A stretch of DNA of 64,000 nt from Magicicada septendecula (GCA_034769895.1 CM068373.1:19511967-19575966), one strand, 5' to 3'; counted from the stretch's first letter, positions 10,497 through 22,944 are shown. Notes: generated by a model from the sequence alone, not told the origin. Made by a program: numbers and translations.

Positions 10497-12483
10497 AATC
10501 TAGATATGCGCGCCCAAAACAGGCGCTCTTGTGTGTGCGTGCGCGAGTGTGTGTTTGAAAATTAAACGAATACGTTTTTAAGTATTTTAGAATTGTGTGT
10601 TTATGCACCACTTGACGTGACAAAAGTACGCTTGTTAAGTTCATAACCTCGGCGACGTTTTATCACAAATTCTCTTGGAAGAAACACAAAATTAAAGTTA
10701 TTTATTTAACAAAAGATTAAAAAATTATGATTAAAAAGATTAACAAAAAAAAAGGCACTTCAAGTCATATTTTGTCAAGGCACTCTTCGTGCGAGTTGGG
10801 TATGCAGGACATTATGTTTACTGTGTGTAACAAATACGTGTTTTCAAAATGTAGTATCTGTTTACGTATGTGTATGTGTGTGTGTGAGAGAGTGTGTGTA
10901 TCACACACTTTTATGTTAAACCTACTGCCATAAGCAATCATCTAAGTAAAACGTAAAGCAAAGAAACAGTACAAAGCAGAAAAAACAAGCTCCGTTTTGA
11001 TAAAGTTTACACTTCATTTAATTTGAAAGACACAAGGGTGGGTTGATAGTCTCCCTCTACCCTTATATCGTATTGTTTGGCATCCGTGGCTTCACCAATC
11101 CATCGGAACACCACAACAAGGCAGAGATCAGTTCACAGACAATTAAACTTTGTTTTTTTATCTTATACAAATATATAAAATTGTAAAATACATTTTTGTT
11201 TTTATTCGTTATAATATTTGTACAAGACGAACCCTGATGCGACATAGTATATTTACGTTTATTTACGTTTATTTACGTACAACAGATCCAACCGAAAGCA
11301 GATAAAATGTATGGTTTTGATTGTGTACGTCAATATGTGAGGTATATTGCAACAATATACCTCACGTCTGCGTACGTTACTATGCATTATCGCAGTTAGT
11401 TAAAAAAAAACTGTTAAATTAGAATAAATAATTTATATTGTCGATATTTAAAAAGAAATGCGTATTGAAAGCTGTAAGGAACCAGCGAAGGGGAACACCG
11501 AATGTGCAGGACGGTGCTGGCATATCACGCCACACTCAACCTAAGACTGTGTACAATGTAAGATATGTATGTGTGTGTGTAAGCCAGTAGAAACCGGCAT
11601 AGCGTCACCCCTGAATAAATGTGAATTAAATAAGTAATTTATTTAAATTTTGGTAAGTGCGCATAAGATATGACAAAACAAAATACACCATGTTATTAAT
11701 AATATAAAGACGCGCACATATGAAAAATTTAGTGCAAAACAAATAATACATATTAATGTAGTGTAAATAAAAGTGAATAGAACCAAGAACAATTAAAGTA
11801 TAGAAAAATTGTTAACATACAATTATACATAAAAAAACTACCGATCATATGAACATCGAGTGATAAACAAAAGACTTCACATGTTACGAATAAAATTAAA
11901 ATAATTACGAAAAATAAACGAATCTGTAAAGGGACGCTCGACAAACTATAACAATATAAATCGTGCACAGAATGGTTGTAACACGTTTATTGCGCCCGAC
12001 AGTATACTGTAAATAAGCGAGGAGTCCCAGCCTCGACCTTCATTCATTGGAACACAGCTGCAGCCGAGGGGTATGCCCGACGGTGGAGCATCTAAGTCGA
12101 TATCCCAGCAGTACGGAGATAGCACGTACCAGTCATCTGAATGCTGAGTGGACCAGGAGGACCGGACGACGGACTCCAGGAGGATCGACACTGGACACAG
12201 GACTCAGGATCATGACGAGGAAACACTGAGTATCACCGCACAGCAGTAAGGTGACAAAACCATTTCTCTTCTAAAGGAGAGACTTTTTTTTGTAAATATT
12301 GTAAGGAGGAGATAAATTGAACGTGTCAACCCCGAGACACTTTAGCACCCAAAAAGCCACATTAAACGTTATTGAACAGAAAGATAAAGTTGGATTTAAG
12401 AGGAAAGAAAGAAAAAATTAGGGAATATGGAATGAGAATAAAAGAATTTATACGGTAGCAGTTTAGGTTGTGAATTTTAATTT
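10497..12483. other. 2 kb spacer with a hairpin and a GC-richer block
   Basis: No coding similarity was recognised. It holds short (GT)n tracts (about 10528-10552 and 10868-10900), three copies of ATTTACGTTT near 11250, a perfect hairpin (separate entry) and a GC-richer block at about 12000-12340 unlike its surroundings. That block could be an unidentified repeat. Confidence 0.4.
11338..11364. repeat. Perfect 12-bp inverted repeat, 3-nt loop
   Basis: TGAGGTATATTG, loop CAA, CAATATACCTCA. A perfect hairpin of unknown function. Tail or target duplication was not seen, so it is not grouped with the palindromic retroposons. Confidence 0.8.
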
Positions 12484-13297
12484 TTACTTTCATGTTTCGT
12501 AAAAAAATGGAAGTGTAGTGATCGCGAAAAAAATCGTGTTTGGGATAAGGGCACATTCTGATTGTACTACCCTCAAAACACGGAGAATAGTCATTCGTCA
12601 TTCTTCGAAAAGTGTCTGTGTGTAGCATGTTTTCTATGGAAAACGATAACTGCCGCAAAATCAAACATAATCAAATAATTTGTTGCATATGTGCCCGAGT
12701 TGTAGAGGACTCAAGGTCTATTGATTTTGGTGAAGATCGATTAAAGGGAAGGGGTAGTTTACCTGCAACATTTTACGTTTTAGTAAGAGTAAAGTACTTA
12801 ATTCTGATAAATAAATTATCCTGAAAAGAAGGTCACAATAATCCACTGTAGAAAGGTTGATGAAATGTCTATAAACGAAAAGGGTAGTTGAAGGGTGAGG
12901 AGGTAATTTTTGTATTGATGTTATAAATTTATTCGATCGAAAACTTCAAAATTTCAATCAAGTATTAACAACTGATATCGTTCCATACTATGTAACCACG
13001 GATACGTAAACAAAATAATTGTTCGTTTTCAGAAATTCACAGATAACAAACGCCATGCGGTATTCGCTTTCTTTCGCGTTGTTTGAATAAAAGATGACTT
13101 AATTCTTTATTTTTTAAATATTAACAACTAGGTAGAATTTGTATTTTACAAGATATAACTTACAAAGATAACTTACAAAATATTACGTTTTTACTAAAAG
13201 CATGCTGATATATTTGGTTTCGTTCTGAGTGCACACATTAAAAATAATTTTATAATTAATTAAAACATGGAAGTCATGTATGGTACTCCATACCGAA
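12484..13297 (-). mobile_element. HINE-like (Helentron-derived) element, copy 1
   Basis: Minus-strand copy of the family also at 16878, 35285, 42657, 42985 and 45307. The left terminus on the sense strand is CGGTATGGAG...CCATAC then ATGACTTCCATG (13266-13297 here). The right terminus has AGTACAATCAGAAT, ACCATACTTCCATT and a closing inverted segment. The right end is the complement of the CTTCCAT motif just inside the left end, a layout of subterminal inverted repeats known for Helentron/DINE-1 elements. One unit of the family's internal ACCGATCTTCACC-type repeat is present. No coding capacity is visible. The class assignment is inferred from structure. Confidence 0.55.
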
Positions 13298-13944
13298 TTT
13301 TTCTTTGGTGTCCACGCCCTCGGCTAACACGATGTAGACGCTATAGGTTTTAACTTGGACTTACAAACCTCTTCCTTAACAAAACCAGTACATACTTTAT
13401 TGTCTAACCAATGTTGAACTACTTTAAAAATTACACTTTTATTTTTCTTAAATTTGATAAAAGCCTGTGATACAGTATTATAATGTTATAATTAGAGTAC
13501 ATACGTTATAATTTTGAATTAACTTCAAACCGAAAATTACTTAAAGATTTCTTTAAAAAATCTTTATTTATAGAGTATCATAATGTTATAATTACAATAC
13601 AGATATTATAAATTTGAATTAACATGAAACCTAAAAATTACTTAAAGGTTTCTTAAACAAACCTTGAACTGAACGTGACAGTATTTTAAACGCTAAGATG
13701 AGAGCATCGAGCAGGAAGCAATTTAAACCCTTCAGCAGAATCGCATCAATCACTACAGCTTAACATCAACGTGGATCATGTAAAGTTTTGCTATACACCC
13801 CTGAACCGTGCTTTTAAAAGGAGGAAAAATATTTAATCACGTTTGCCGCAATATCAATCTGCTGAGTTTTATGAGAAACGATTGCTTTTAATATTTACAC
13901 CATTTGTCAATTATATACATAAGCGAATTAATGTACAGACTGTC

Positions 13945-15269
13945 TCTCACATTCTAGTTCCTCTACCTTTTGTCCTGACATATTCCTTTGTTTAACCCCG
14001 TTCTATCCTTCTATCCACTGCCTCTTTTACCTCTGTTTCCCAAGTGTGTTTTGGTCTTCTGTTATTTCTTCTATTTGATGCTGTCTATTCTGATACCTTC
14101 TTTGGCCGTCTATTTTCAGGCGTTCTTTGGAAATATCCGAAATATTTCAAGCTTTTTTTCTATTGTATCTATAATGTCAATATTTCTATAACATCTACAA
14201 TCTTCCCGAATGTCCGCATTGTTTACTCTATCACATGTTTTTTTGTTTTTACAATTTTGTCTCCAGAAATCCATTTCTATTACTGTAATAAGTGACCTAA
14301 TTTCTGACTAATCTCCTATAGTTCGGGTCTATAGTTTGCTATATTTTTAATGATAGCTTAATAAAATTTTATCTTGTTGTCATCTGCAATATTTCTATTT
14401 AATAAAACACCGTCTACTTGCCTTGTGGCTGCCCATGCTTGTCCTGTTCTATTTATAATTTCATCATTGCAATCTTAATTTTGTATAATTTCACTGCCAG
14501 ATCTGTGATATTACGTATTACTTTGGCTCCCAAATTTAGATTACTACCCGTTCTACCTACCACCAGGCATTTCTTTTTTGAAGGAATTATTGTGAGACCT
14601 CATTTTTTATATTCCTTATGTAATTCCCTCAGCATGTGATCAATGTCTGCCTTGTCGTCTGCAAAGATCACCTGGTAAAGGGACTTTCATTTCCAACTGG
14701 CACTCCCATGGTGTGACGCTTATTTCACCAATATTTAAGTGATTCTTTAAAAAATATATTTAAAAAATTGTAGACGTAACAAATCAACCTTGTTTGAGAC
14801 CCATTGTGATGTTGATTTTATTTGAAAATATTATTTCAAACTTTAATTCTTGTGGTCATGTTTTCATACAATTTCTGTACTGATTTTATGTAAGTACGTT
14901 TGATACCTTCTTCTTTCATAGTTTTCCATAAGTTTAAAAGGGGAAAATGCGTCTTTAATCAAGTCTGTGAAGAAAATGTGGGTTTTCATATTATGCGCAA
15001 GTCTTTTTTTGACTGTTTGTCTCAAAGTAAAAATGCTATCCACGCAGTCTCTACCTGCCTGCCTTGAGCCCCCTTCGTTCTTCAGCGTCTTTAATATTTC
15101 GTTGTATACGTTGTTTAAACAACTTCCAGTATATTAAAGACAGATAACTTGTAACGCTGATTTCTCTGTAGTTAGAGCATTTTTCTACCACCTTTTTATT
15201 TTGTATCGGCCATCTAAGGATCACATGCCAATTTCTATTCTTCACTCTTGTTCTTTTCTTTTTCTCCAA
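13945..15269 (-). pseudogene. LINE RT remnant (second of two adjacent)
   Basis: The minus strand gives RT fingers and palm segments SNYREISVTSYLSLIYWKL, RGLKAGRDCVDSIFTLRQ, then FADDKADIDHMLRELHKEY for the catalytic site (FADD type). These are followed by WGLTIIPSKKKCLVVG-like and C-terminal MDFWRQNCK and DRVNNADIRED segments, with stops and frame changes throughout. It lies directly downstream of another LINE remnant on the same strand and overlaps its last codons in a different frame. The endonuclease is missing. The clade was not determined; the 'NYRGISV' and 'FADD' segments fit the large insect LINE groups often annotated as endonuclease-reverse transcriptase. Confidence 0.75.
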
Positions 15270-16300
15270 TATTCCTTCGTCTTTTCAGTGCGTCTCTTCT
15301 TCCTGTCTTCAGTCCACTTTGAACTTGCGTTTTTCTCTCTCCTACCCTGGATTCCTTCCATTTTTAACACTATTGCCCGAAAAACTTCTCTTTCAAATCC
15401 TTCATCTGCGTGTATATTATTTTTTTCTAAATCCTTTTGGACTTCTTTAATCCAACTTAATGTTGACTTTTTACCCCACAGATATTTGAAGATTTGCTTT
15501 GTCAACCTATTGTCGTCCATTCTATATAAATGTCCAAAAAATAATAGTCTTTTTTTATTGTTTCTGTTATATTTTCTATACTTTGATATATTCCATCATT
15601 ACTTCTTAATTTTCAACCTTCTGAAGTTTTTCGTGGGCCCAATATTTTCGTAATAATTCGTTTTTCCAATATTCTAGTTTGTCTAAATTTTAATTCAGTG
15701 CTAGACATTCACTTGCATATAGGCGTTCTGGCTTCACTACTGTACTGTAATGCCTTATTTTCGGATTTTTAGATATGCACTATTTATCGTAAATATCTTT
15801 AGTTACTTTTCCTCTTGAATTATTTTTCCTAGATACTTAAATTTTCGAACCCTCTCTATTCGACCAATATCTGTTACTAGGTTTTTTGGCGCATTTTTAA
15901 TGTTCGTGAGAAATTTGTTTTTTTATGCAGAAGTTCTTAAGCCTGTTTTACTGGCTATGTCCTCTACAAATTAACTTGTGTTACTGCAGATATAAGATGT
16001 TCAGAAAGGATAGCAAAGTCATCTGCGAATGCCACACAGTTTATTTCTACCACCTTTATTTATAAATATTATTTATATGTGAGGTCGTCTATTCGAAAAG
16101 TAATTCTTCCCCTCTAAGGAACAGGGTAAACTCGTATGTTACAAGTTCAAAGAACACTTCACGTACCTTATCAATTGTACAGATACTACTCCTGGCCCTA
16201 GAGTTTTTCTATTTTTCATACCTGAGTTAATTTTCCTTACATCTTCAGTGGTTATTTCGTCTTTTCCGTAGTCTTCATCGAGTGTCAGATTGTGTGTATT
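15242..16300 (-). pseudogene. LINE RT remnant with intact C-terminal ORF
   Basis: Reading the minus strand from 16300: EITTEDVRKINSGMKNRKTL (pre-RT), VNCVAFADDFAILSE (catalytic Asp pair), FENLSI-type, then RTRILEKRIITKILGPRKTS. It ends in a 92-codon open segment beginning MDDNRLTKQIFKYLWGKKST that matches the usual LINE C-terminal 'RMDDNRL' zone. Much of the palm is deleted and several frames are used. The sequence after about residue 60 of the C-terminal ORF is Lys/Glu-rich. It forms a tandem pair with the remnant at 13945-15269. Confidence 0.75.
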
Positions 16301-16604
16301 TTCTTCGTTTCGTTTTCTGTAAGTAAAACTTTGTCTATCTCCTGTAAGTAATATTTGAATTAAATGTATTCATCTGTATAAAGCCAGCCACGTATTGTTT
16401 GTCCTTCCCAAGATTGGTTACTATTCCCCAAGCTTCTCGCGATTGATGATCTGAGCCTTATTCGGCCCCTCCTCAAACTTTCACATCCTCAATATATGTA
16501 CTTCCGTTTTCTGTGTACATATCATATATTTAGAATAGATTTTAACCACGGGTAGGCTTGTCCAAGTGTACTTAATGTACTTAAGTGTACTTAAATAGAA
16601 AACT

Positions 16605-18635
16605 GGGCGGTAATCCTTTGTTTACAGCTAGTGTAGAATGGTTGAGTAGATGGAAGGATCGGTATGGAGTTCGTCAGCTTATTGTTACAGGGGAGGTCTT
16701 ATCAGGAGATGCCAACGCCACCTAAAGCTACAAAAAAAAACTTTTGAAAAACTTGTTGCCGATGAAAAACTCTATTCTCCTTAGGTTTACAATGCCGATG
16801 AGACAGGACTGTTTTACAAAGTGTTACCCCAAATTATTGGCATCTACGTTTGACGAAAAAGCACAGGGACATAAAAATATCGGTATGGAGAACCATACAT
16901 AACTTCCATGCTCTAAGATTTATATTTAAAATCATTTTGAAATGAAATATTTCCCTAGAAACTACTCCTTTTTACTTATTGCTTCAGCCTTAACCACAGT
17001 ACTGTGGTCTCTAACTTATACCACCTCACGTTATCGCACTCGATTTTCACTGATGATGGCAGTCGATGGCACTGCCGAAATGTCTGGTTTTGCAGAAAAC
17101 ATTGGACTACGGCCAAACAGCTCAGGAAGGAATTTTAACAACAAACTACTTCTTTGTTGCCGATAACGCAGTACACATATAAAAATTTAGCCTCTCCCAT
17201 TTCAACTATAATTTTTATTTATAGAAAATTACTCCCACCCCGTTGAAATAGCCTCTTCATTTATAGATATTTCATTTACGTTTCTACAGTGGATTATTAT
17301 GATCTTCTTATCAGGATACTTTATTTATCACAATTAATTACTTTACTCTTGTTAAAACATAAAATGTTGCGGGTAAACTACCCTTTCCCTGTAACCGATC
17401 TTCACCAAAATCAATAAGTCCTCTACAATTCAGGGATGTATGAACAAAATTATTTGATTCTGTTTGAATTTGCGGTTGTTATTGTTTGCCATCGAAAAAA
17501 TTCTACACAGGACACACACACACACATTTTGAAAAATAACTTTTCTTCGTGTTTTGAGGGTAGTACAATCAGAATCAGCCGTTATCTCGAACACGATTTT
17601 TTTCGCCATGACCATACTTCCATTTCCTTATGGAACATGGAAGTAAAAAGTAAAGAGCAAGTGACTTTGCTTACCTGTTCTAATGCAACTGTGAAGCATA
17701 AACTGCCTTTTGTGTTCATAGGAAAATCAGTTAAGCCAAGCGCTTTAAAACATGTAAATTTACACTCGCTCCCTGTAGTGTACAAATCACAAAAGTCAGC
17801 ACGAATGTTTGCGGAAATTAAAAAAAAATTTTTTTTTTTTAATCATTTTGTTCCTTCAGAAACAACTTAAGAAAGATGGGTTACCTCAAAAAGCCTCATA
17901 ATGCCCCCACTCATCCAGGAAAGAAAGAGTTAAGAAATGGAGACATTTTTGTAAAGTTTTTCCACAAAATGTCACGTTTCATATCCAGCCAATGGACCAG
18001 AGCTCAATTGAGGCTTTGAAACGCATGTATCGAAGGGCACTGTTAAGAAAAATTGTGGTAAAAAAATGACAAAAGTGACAAAAAAGACATCATGACAGTT
18101 TTAAAGGAAATTAATATCAAGAATGTGATTTACATGTCTGGAGCTGCTTGGGTGGAGGTCACACCGAAAACTTATAAGGAACTCCTGGAAAAACCTATGG
18201 CCAGATATGCCAGTGGAAAATCAAGACAACGCCAACGAGAATGAAGAAGCCACTGAAAATTTAAAATTTGTAGAAATATTAAAAGACATTGAAGGGTGCG
18301 CACAGTTAAAAGAAGAAGACGTATCCGAGTGGATGAATTTTGAAAAAGACGATCCTGGATATCAGCTGTTATCCGATGACGAAATTATTGCACAATGTCC
18401 ACAACAGCCCGGTGAGGACATAAGCTCTGACGATGATGTGGAAGAGAAAGCGGGAGTCAACCATACAGAGGCAGTATCAATGTTTGAAGAGCTACTGTTG
18501 TATTTGGAGCGACAAGACAAAACTTCCCCTGCAGAACTTCTAACAATGAAACGTCTTCGAGATCGGGCAGCCAGCAAACGAGCTTCAAAGCTTAGACAAA
18601 AAACTATGATTGATTACTGTACGAGCAAGCAATAG
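16605..18635 (+). pseudogene. Degenerate Tigger transposase
   Basis: In shifting frames the plus strand gives SVEWLSRWKDRYGVRQL and GEVLSGDANAT (CENP-B-type DNA-binding region), YNADETGLFYK (first catalytic Asp in DETG), STFDEKAQGHK, then after the insertion EQVTLLTCSNATVKHKLP, PFVFIGKSVKPSALK, FHNHFVPS, a damaged second Asp region (LIMPP where LLLDNAP is usual), PMDQSSIEALKRMYRRA, and the open C-terminal tail (18207-18635, 142 codons) with DPGYQLLSDDEII and MKRLRDRAA. Stops, frameshifts and the insertion abolish function. The tail alone is open, but it is a non-catalytic acidic region. Confidence 0.85.
16878..17645 (+). mobile_element. HINE-like element, copy 2, inside Tigger
   Basis: Starts TATCGGTATGGAGAACCATA and ends CCATACTTCCATTTCC...ATGGAAGTA. 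It interrupts the transposase between ...GGGACATAAAA and AGTAAAGAGC, so the host codons on both sides give boundaries. Insertion is between A and A (T and T on the other strand) with no target duplication, as reported for Helentrons. It carries the CCACAGTACTGTGG palindrome, the CTGATGA...GAAATGTC module (17049-17084), one ACCGATCTTCACC repeat unit and a short (CA)n before the right end. No coding capacity. Confidence 0.6.
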
Positions 18636-18861
18636 GACTGTTCCAGTACTGTAGAAACTATAATTTACAGTGCGGTGCCGTTTTATAGTTTATTGTGTCA
18701 TATTCACTGTAAGTAACTTTAAAATTATTATTATTAAATAAAGTTACTGTACTTACATATGTATTATTATTTAGATAGAAGTTTCGGTTTATCCGAAATT
18801 TCGTTTATCCGAAACGGGCGGCGCGGTCCCATCAAATTCGGATAAACGAGTTTTTAGTGTA

Positions 18862-19974
18862 TTGTATAAAGTATTTATAAATTAAATTGTATTAGGAGTT
18901 TAATTTTATAAAGTACGTAAATACAATTATATAATTAAAATTTGCTTTGATTTTTTGGCCATTTCATTAACAATTTCTTCCGAGGCCAATGAGTTGATTT
19001 TCTAATAAGTATTTCATATTTCAAACGTAGCCTATACTCAGCTAATGTTGTGTAAGAACCTGACTGTACATTTAAAAAAGATTTACTACTCTATGTTAGC
19101 GTAAACAACTGAAAAAAAAACAGTACAAATTAAGAGACTAACAAAAAGTACTCGTCGACTTTTTTTTGACCCTCTAAAGATGAGGTCCGTCCCGTTCGTT
19201 CTCCGGTTAAATACGGCCCTGAGCGCCCATCCTTACTCCAAGTAGTCCGTTGGCGCTTGTATTGGGGCAGAGGGTTTCACTCTGTTGACATATAACCTTG
19301 TTAGTATTAACAAGATGTAGTACCACGGGAGGTAGAGTTTGCCACTTTAATAAGAAAGCCTGTTTGAACCGTTCACGACCATTACATCCCCCTCCCATTA
19401 ATGTGTGTAAATATAAATACATACTTCATATACATTTACACACAATATACATAAGAACATATGCGACAAGAATTAGAAACAAGGTAAAACTGAATATTCT
19501 TACACACTAGTTATATATGAGAGCATTTGAGAAGGAAACACAGTATGTGTGCAGTAATTCAAGTAACCAGTGTGTGGGTCGTTGCTGAAGAGGTTGCCTG
19601 CACTGCGTGGGACGCTGAATGAATAGGCAACCAGATGAGCTTAACGGTACTTGTACTGAAGGGCGACGCCACTTCTAAGTACAGCATTTCATCGCTTGTG
19701 TTTTGTCCTCCTCTCACTGGTTTACTACACTGCAGACTTTAAATTTGTTACTGGACAATCAGATACAGGAAAAATTTTACAGATTTTAATTTACGAGTAA
19801 TCGTGTTAATTTAACGTACATAGGCCTAAGTGACTCCTGTTTTCTTCTTAACTGTCACATTCGTCTTTTTCTTTATATTATTTTATTCTCATTACAAAAA
19901 ATATTTCGAATGCGGTATTTAATAAGATACCGCAATAAACATGTCAAAGGAAATCCGCAATATACATCTTACAT
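18862..19974. other. 1.1 kb spacer, nothing recognised
   Basis: AT-rich, with a slightly GC-richer block at about 19180-19400. I recognise no coding similarity or transposon terminus. Confidence 0.4.
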
Positions 19975-19985
19975 AAAATAGGAAA

Positions 19986-20207
19986 TTTAATTAAGAAAGT
20001 TGAGTTAGTGGTTATAATCACAAACAGAATTATCACTGTTACACACCACTATAGAAAAATTATTCCGATTAGCGGTTTAAAGCTTCTCAGCTCATCGTCA
20101 GGTCGGAAATCTCAAATCATTTCCGATCTGACGATGAGCTGAAAAGCTTGAAAGCGCTAATCGGAATAATTTTTCTATAGTGGTGTGCAACAGTGATAAT
20201 TCTGTTT
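19986..20207 (-). mobile_element. Palindromic retroposon, 11-bp target duplication
   Basis: AAAATAGGAAA flanks the insert (19975-19985 and 20208-20218). The tail (19986-20021, inverted: GTGATTATAACCACTAAC...TTAATTAAA) is at the left, so the element is minus-oriented. The body 20022-20207 is a long palindrome beginning AAACAGAATTATCACTGTTA. On the plus strand of the right arm CTGACGA (20128-20134), U, a stem AGCT/AGCT and GAAA (20150-20153) form a hammerhead-like core. The left arm carries a decayed copy. Confidence 0.85.
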
Positions 20208-20229
20208 AAAATAGGAAAGCAAAAGAATA

Positions 20230-20830
20230 TAAATGTAACATATCTGAACCAAAGACAAACGTATGGCCTTTATAAGAGATGAACTGGTTTGGACTAAAAT
20301 ATTCATAGACAACACATACATAGAACACATAAGACATTTCAACTATCTTGGACGTGACATTACTTACAATCAAGATAGAATATAGAAAATAAAGTGACGA
20401 AAATGTAGAAAAGAAACCGAAATAAAATTTTATAAAACAATGGCAATACCTACACCACTGTATGGTTCTGAAACTTGGGTCATAAAGAAAAAACGAAGAA
20501 CAGAAGATACAAACAGCAGAAATGAAATTTCTGAAATCACTTAAAAGGTGTAATAGACGAGATTATATAGAAAATTAAGAGATAAGAAGTCATTTAGATA
20601 TTTTTACAGTTAATGAAAGGATTAAATGATTAAAGGATTAAATGACAGAAGAAAATGGATTCAGCATATTAATAGAAGGGAAGAAAGTTGAATACCGAAG
20701 ATGGCGAAAGATTGCAACCCTAGAGGCAGAAGAACAGTTGGTAGACCTAAGAAAATGTAGACTGTGGAATATGAGTAAAACGGAACCAAAGCCAAAACCG
20801 ATAAGAAGAAGATGGTGATATTAGTACGGC
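20230..20830 (+). pseudogene. LINE RT C-terminal remnant
   Basis: Plus-strand segments HIRHFNYLGRDITYNQD, FYKTMAIPTPLYGSETWVIK and NPRGRRTVGRPKKM are the standard order at the C-terminal end of insect LINE ORF2: 'YLG', 'YGSE.W' and 'RR..GRP'. Multiple stops and frame changes separate them. The catalytic FADD block and everything upstream is missing. The 3' end near 20830 (AAGAAGAAGATGG) is approximate. Confidence 0.75.
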
Positions 20831-21207
20831 TTTTATAAGCAAAATAATTATTGAAGCGACTACCAAAACTCAATATTTTATACGCCTCGTTTCTACGTCT
20901 CGGTCTACTAATGAAACCAATTAAGAGTTTCATACTGTAGGTCTATACCGTTTTTGATATTTGTTATTTTTGTGTACTTTTTTTACGTTCTATATAATCA
21001 TATTTTAATACATAAATATGTACAATACAAATGTAGATTATAGAGCATTAAAAGTATTTAAGGGGGAAAATTACGGTCAGTGAGAAGCAAGACAAACCAG
21101 AAGTAATTTGGGAAAGATCGCTATATCTACACTAAATGAAATCCTACGGGATAAGCAAATTACAGCAAAAACTAAAACTAAAATATTTAAAACCTTTGTT
21201 AGAAGTA

Positions 21208-22428
21208 CACTACATTTTTGTTTATCCGGAATTGATGGGCCCGGATCCTTTCCGGATAAACCAAACTAATGGCGAAAATGCCGGGATTAGCGATGTTTAC
21301 CTACCGCTAAACAGAAAAGTTGCGTTTTTTTATTTTGAAGATTTTATTGAAACTGTAATAGCCTAGTGTGCTGTATTTTACGAGTAAATCTTAAGGAAAA
21401 ACAAAATCTATTTCAGAATATTATACTGTATAAACAAGAAAAAAATTTATTTTGTATTAGACATTATACATACATTATATTAAAATCAGTACAGCACAGT
21501 AGAAGCATTTCTAAAAATTAACAAGTTTAATTTAGCGAGAAAAAACAATAATAAACACACATACATGTAAAAAAGTCCATTATTTTTTTGTGCTTTAGCG
21601 ATGTTTCTCTCTTTTTAGCTGTACGGTCACGGAGTCTTTTTAGAAGTAACAGTTCTGCTGGGTTTGGCGCTCAAAATAATTTAATAATTTGTTCAGCATT
21701 GAAGTATGCTCTGAATGGTTGATTGCCATTGCTACGTCGTCCGCATCATCATCATCATAGGAACTTGAATCTTCGTTGTTTGATTTTTTAGAACACTCAG
21801 TGACGATCTCGTCCTCAGAAAGGAATTGATGCTCGGGATCATATTGGTCTACACCTACATTTAACCACTCGGATACTTCTTCCTCTTGAACATTTTCACA
21901 ACTTTCAATATCTTTTAACAATTCAATAATCTCTTTATCTCAAGAAAGATTATAATTTTCGGCACTTTCTGTAGTTTCAGCGTCGCAATTTTCCGCCATT
22001 TCGGGCCACAGTTTTTTCCAAGAACTTCTTAATGTTTTTTTTAGAAACATCTTCCCACGCTGCAGCAGACATAAATTACATCTTTTATGTTAATTTTCTT
22101 CAAAATGGTCATAATATCTTCTTTTTTCTCACCATTATCTTCTACTATTTTACTGAAAAAAGCTTTACAATATCGCCGTTTTAAAGCCTGTAGGTACTAT
22201 ACACTATAAGAACTATACACTGTACTGTATTATTTTAACCCTTGCAGTTTAGATTAATTACGTTTATGTCGACTAGCTCTGAAAGGGTATAACGTTGAAT
22301 TTATAACAAAACAGGTTGTTTTTAGTACAAATCGTATCTTAAAATTCACCAGTAAGGTCGTTAAAAAAAATATATTTTTTCAAAACTTATTCCGGATAAA
22401 CGAAGGCCGGATAAACGAGAGTGTAGTG
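21208..22428 (-). mobile_element. Non-autonomous Tigger element, 1,221 bp
   Basis: Ends are CACTACATTTTTGTTTATCC and, inverted, CACTACACTCTCGTTTATCC, each with a second 'TTATCCGG' motif. TA lies outside both ends (21206-21207 and 22429-22430). The paralogous LINE sequence at 51380-51400 has a single TA at that place, so the TA duplication is directly supported. The minus strand contains only the end of the transposase gene. Confidence 0.9.
21640..21921 (-). pseudogene. Tigger transposase C-terminal remnant
   Basis: The 93-codon ORF reads MLKDIESCENVQEEEVSEWL and then EHQFLSEDEIVTEC, an Asp/Ser/Glu-rich stretch and HSEHTSMLNKLLNYFERQ, parallel to 18207-18635 (LKDIEGCAQLKEEDVSEWM). The reading can be extended upstream through a stop to SAAAWEDVSKKTLRSSWKKL, a segment that follows the catalytic core in this family. 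DNA-binding and catalytic parts are gone. Confidence 0.8.
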
Positions 22429-22944
22429 TATTATGACTTACGGCTCAAATTTTCGGACTGCTAATAAACACACAAGAACAAAATTACTGACAACAGAGGT
22501 GGACTTTTTGAGACGTTCGGCAAAGCGTACCCAGACGTGAGAAAATTAGAAATGAAGTCGTTAAGAACAGAATTATTGTGACAAATTTAATTGTTGATTT
22601 TATCCAAACAAACAAATTACAATAGTATGGACACATGAAAAGAATGACCCAGGAAAGATTGCCAAGAAGAGTTATGCAATGGACCGCACCAGGAAGAAGG
22701 AAAAGAGAAAGACCACCTATCATCTGGATAGAAGAAATTCAGACTATATTAGTGGACTGAATATTTTCCTAGATAATTTCATGGGACGCGAATGGAAAAA
22801 AGTTAGAAAAATGATTTCACCGTGAAAGGTTGCTAAGTTTTTCGTAATTTAAGATGGATGACTCGACGGCAGTATGGATATCACAACGTACAGTTCGTTT
22901 TGATGTAGCCTATGTTGGACATCTGTGAGAGGTCTGTTATGTGT

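Larger units (their letters stand above)
16605..18859 (+). mobile_element. 5'-truncated Tigger/pogo element
   Basis: The right end is a Tigger-type terminus, CGGATAAACGAGTTTTTAGTG ending at 18859 with TA following, preceded by two 'GTTTATCCGAAA' repeats. The left inverted repeat was not found: similarity begins within the DNA-binding domain at about 16605. The transposase reading (next entries) is split at 16877 by an inserted HINE-like element of 768 bp. Confidence 0.8.
21062..22830 (+). pseudogene. LINE remnant split by a Tigger element
   Basis: The left piece (21062-21207) and right piece (22431-22830) match, in the same order, the uninterrupted remnant at 51240-51740. Shared text includes AATTTGGGAAAGAT, GGGATAAG, AAATTACA and AACCATTGTTAGAAGTA, and then GACGTGAGAAA and CCAAGAAGAGTTATGCAATG. 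The right piece translates as RLPRRVMQWTAPGRRKRE, a LINE C-terminal segment. The remnant is non-functional. The paralogue at 51240 is an empty site for the Tigger insertion. Confidence 0.8.
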
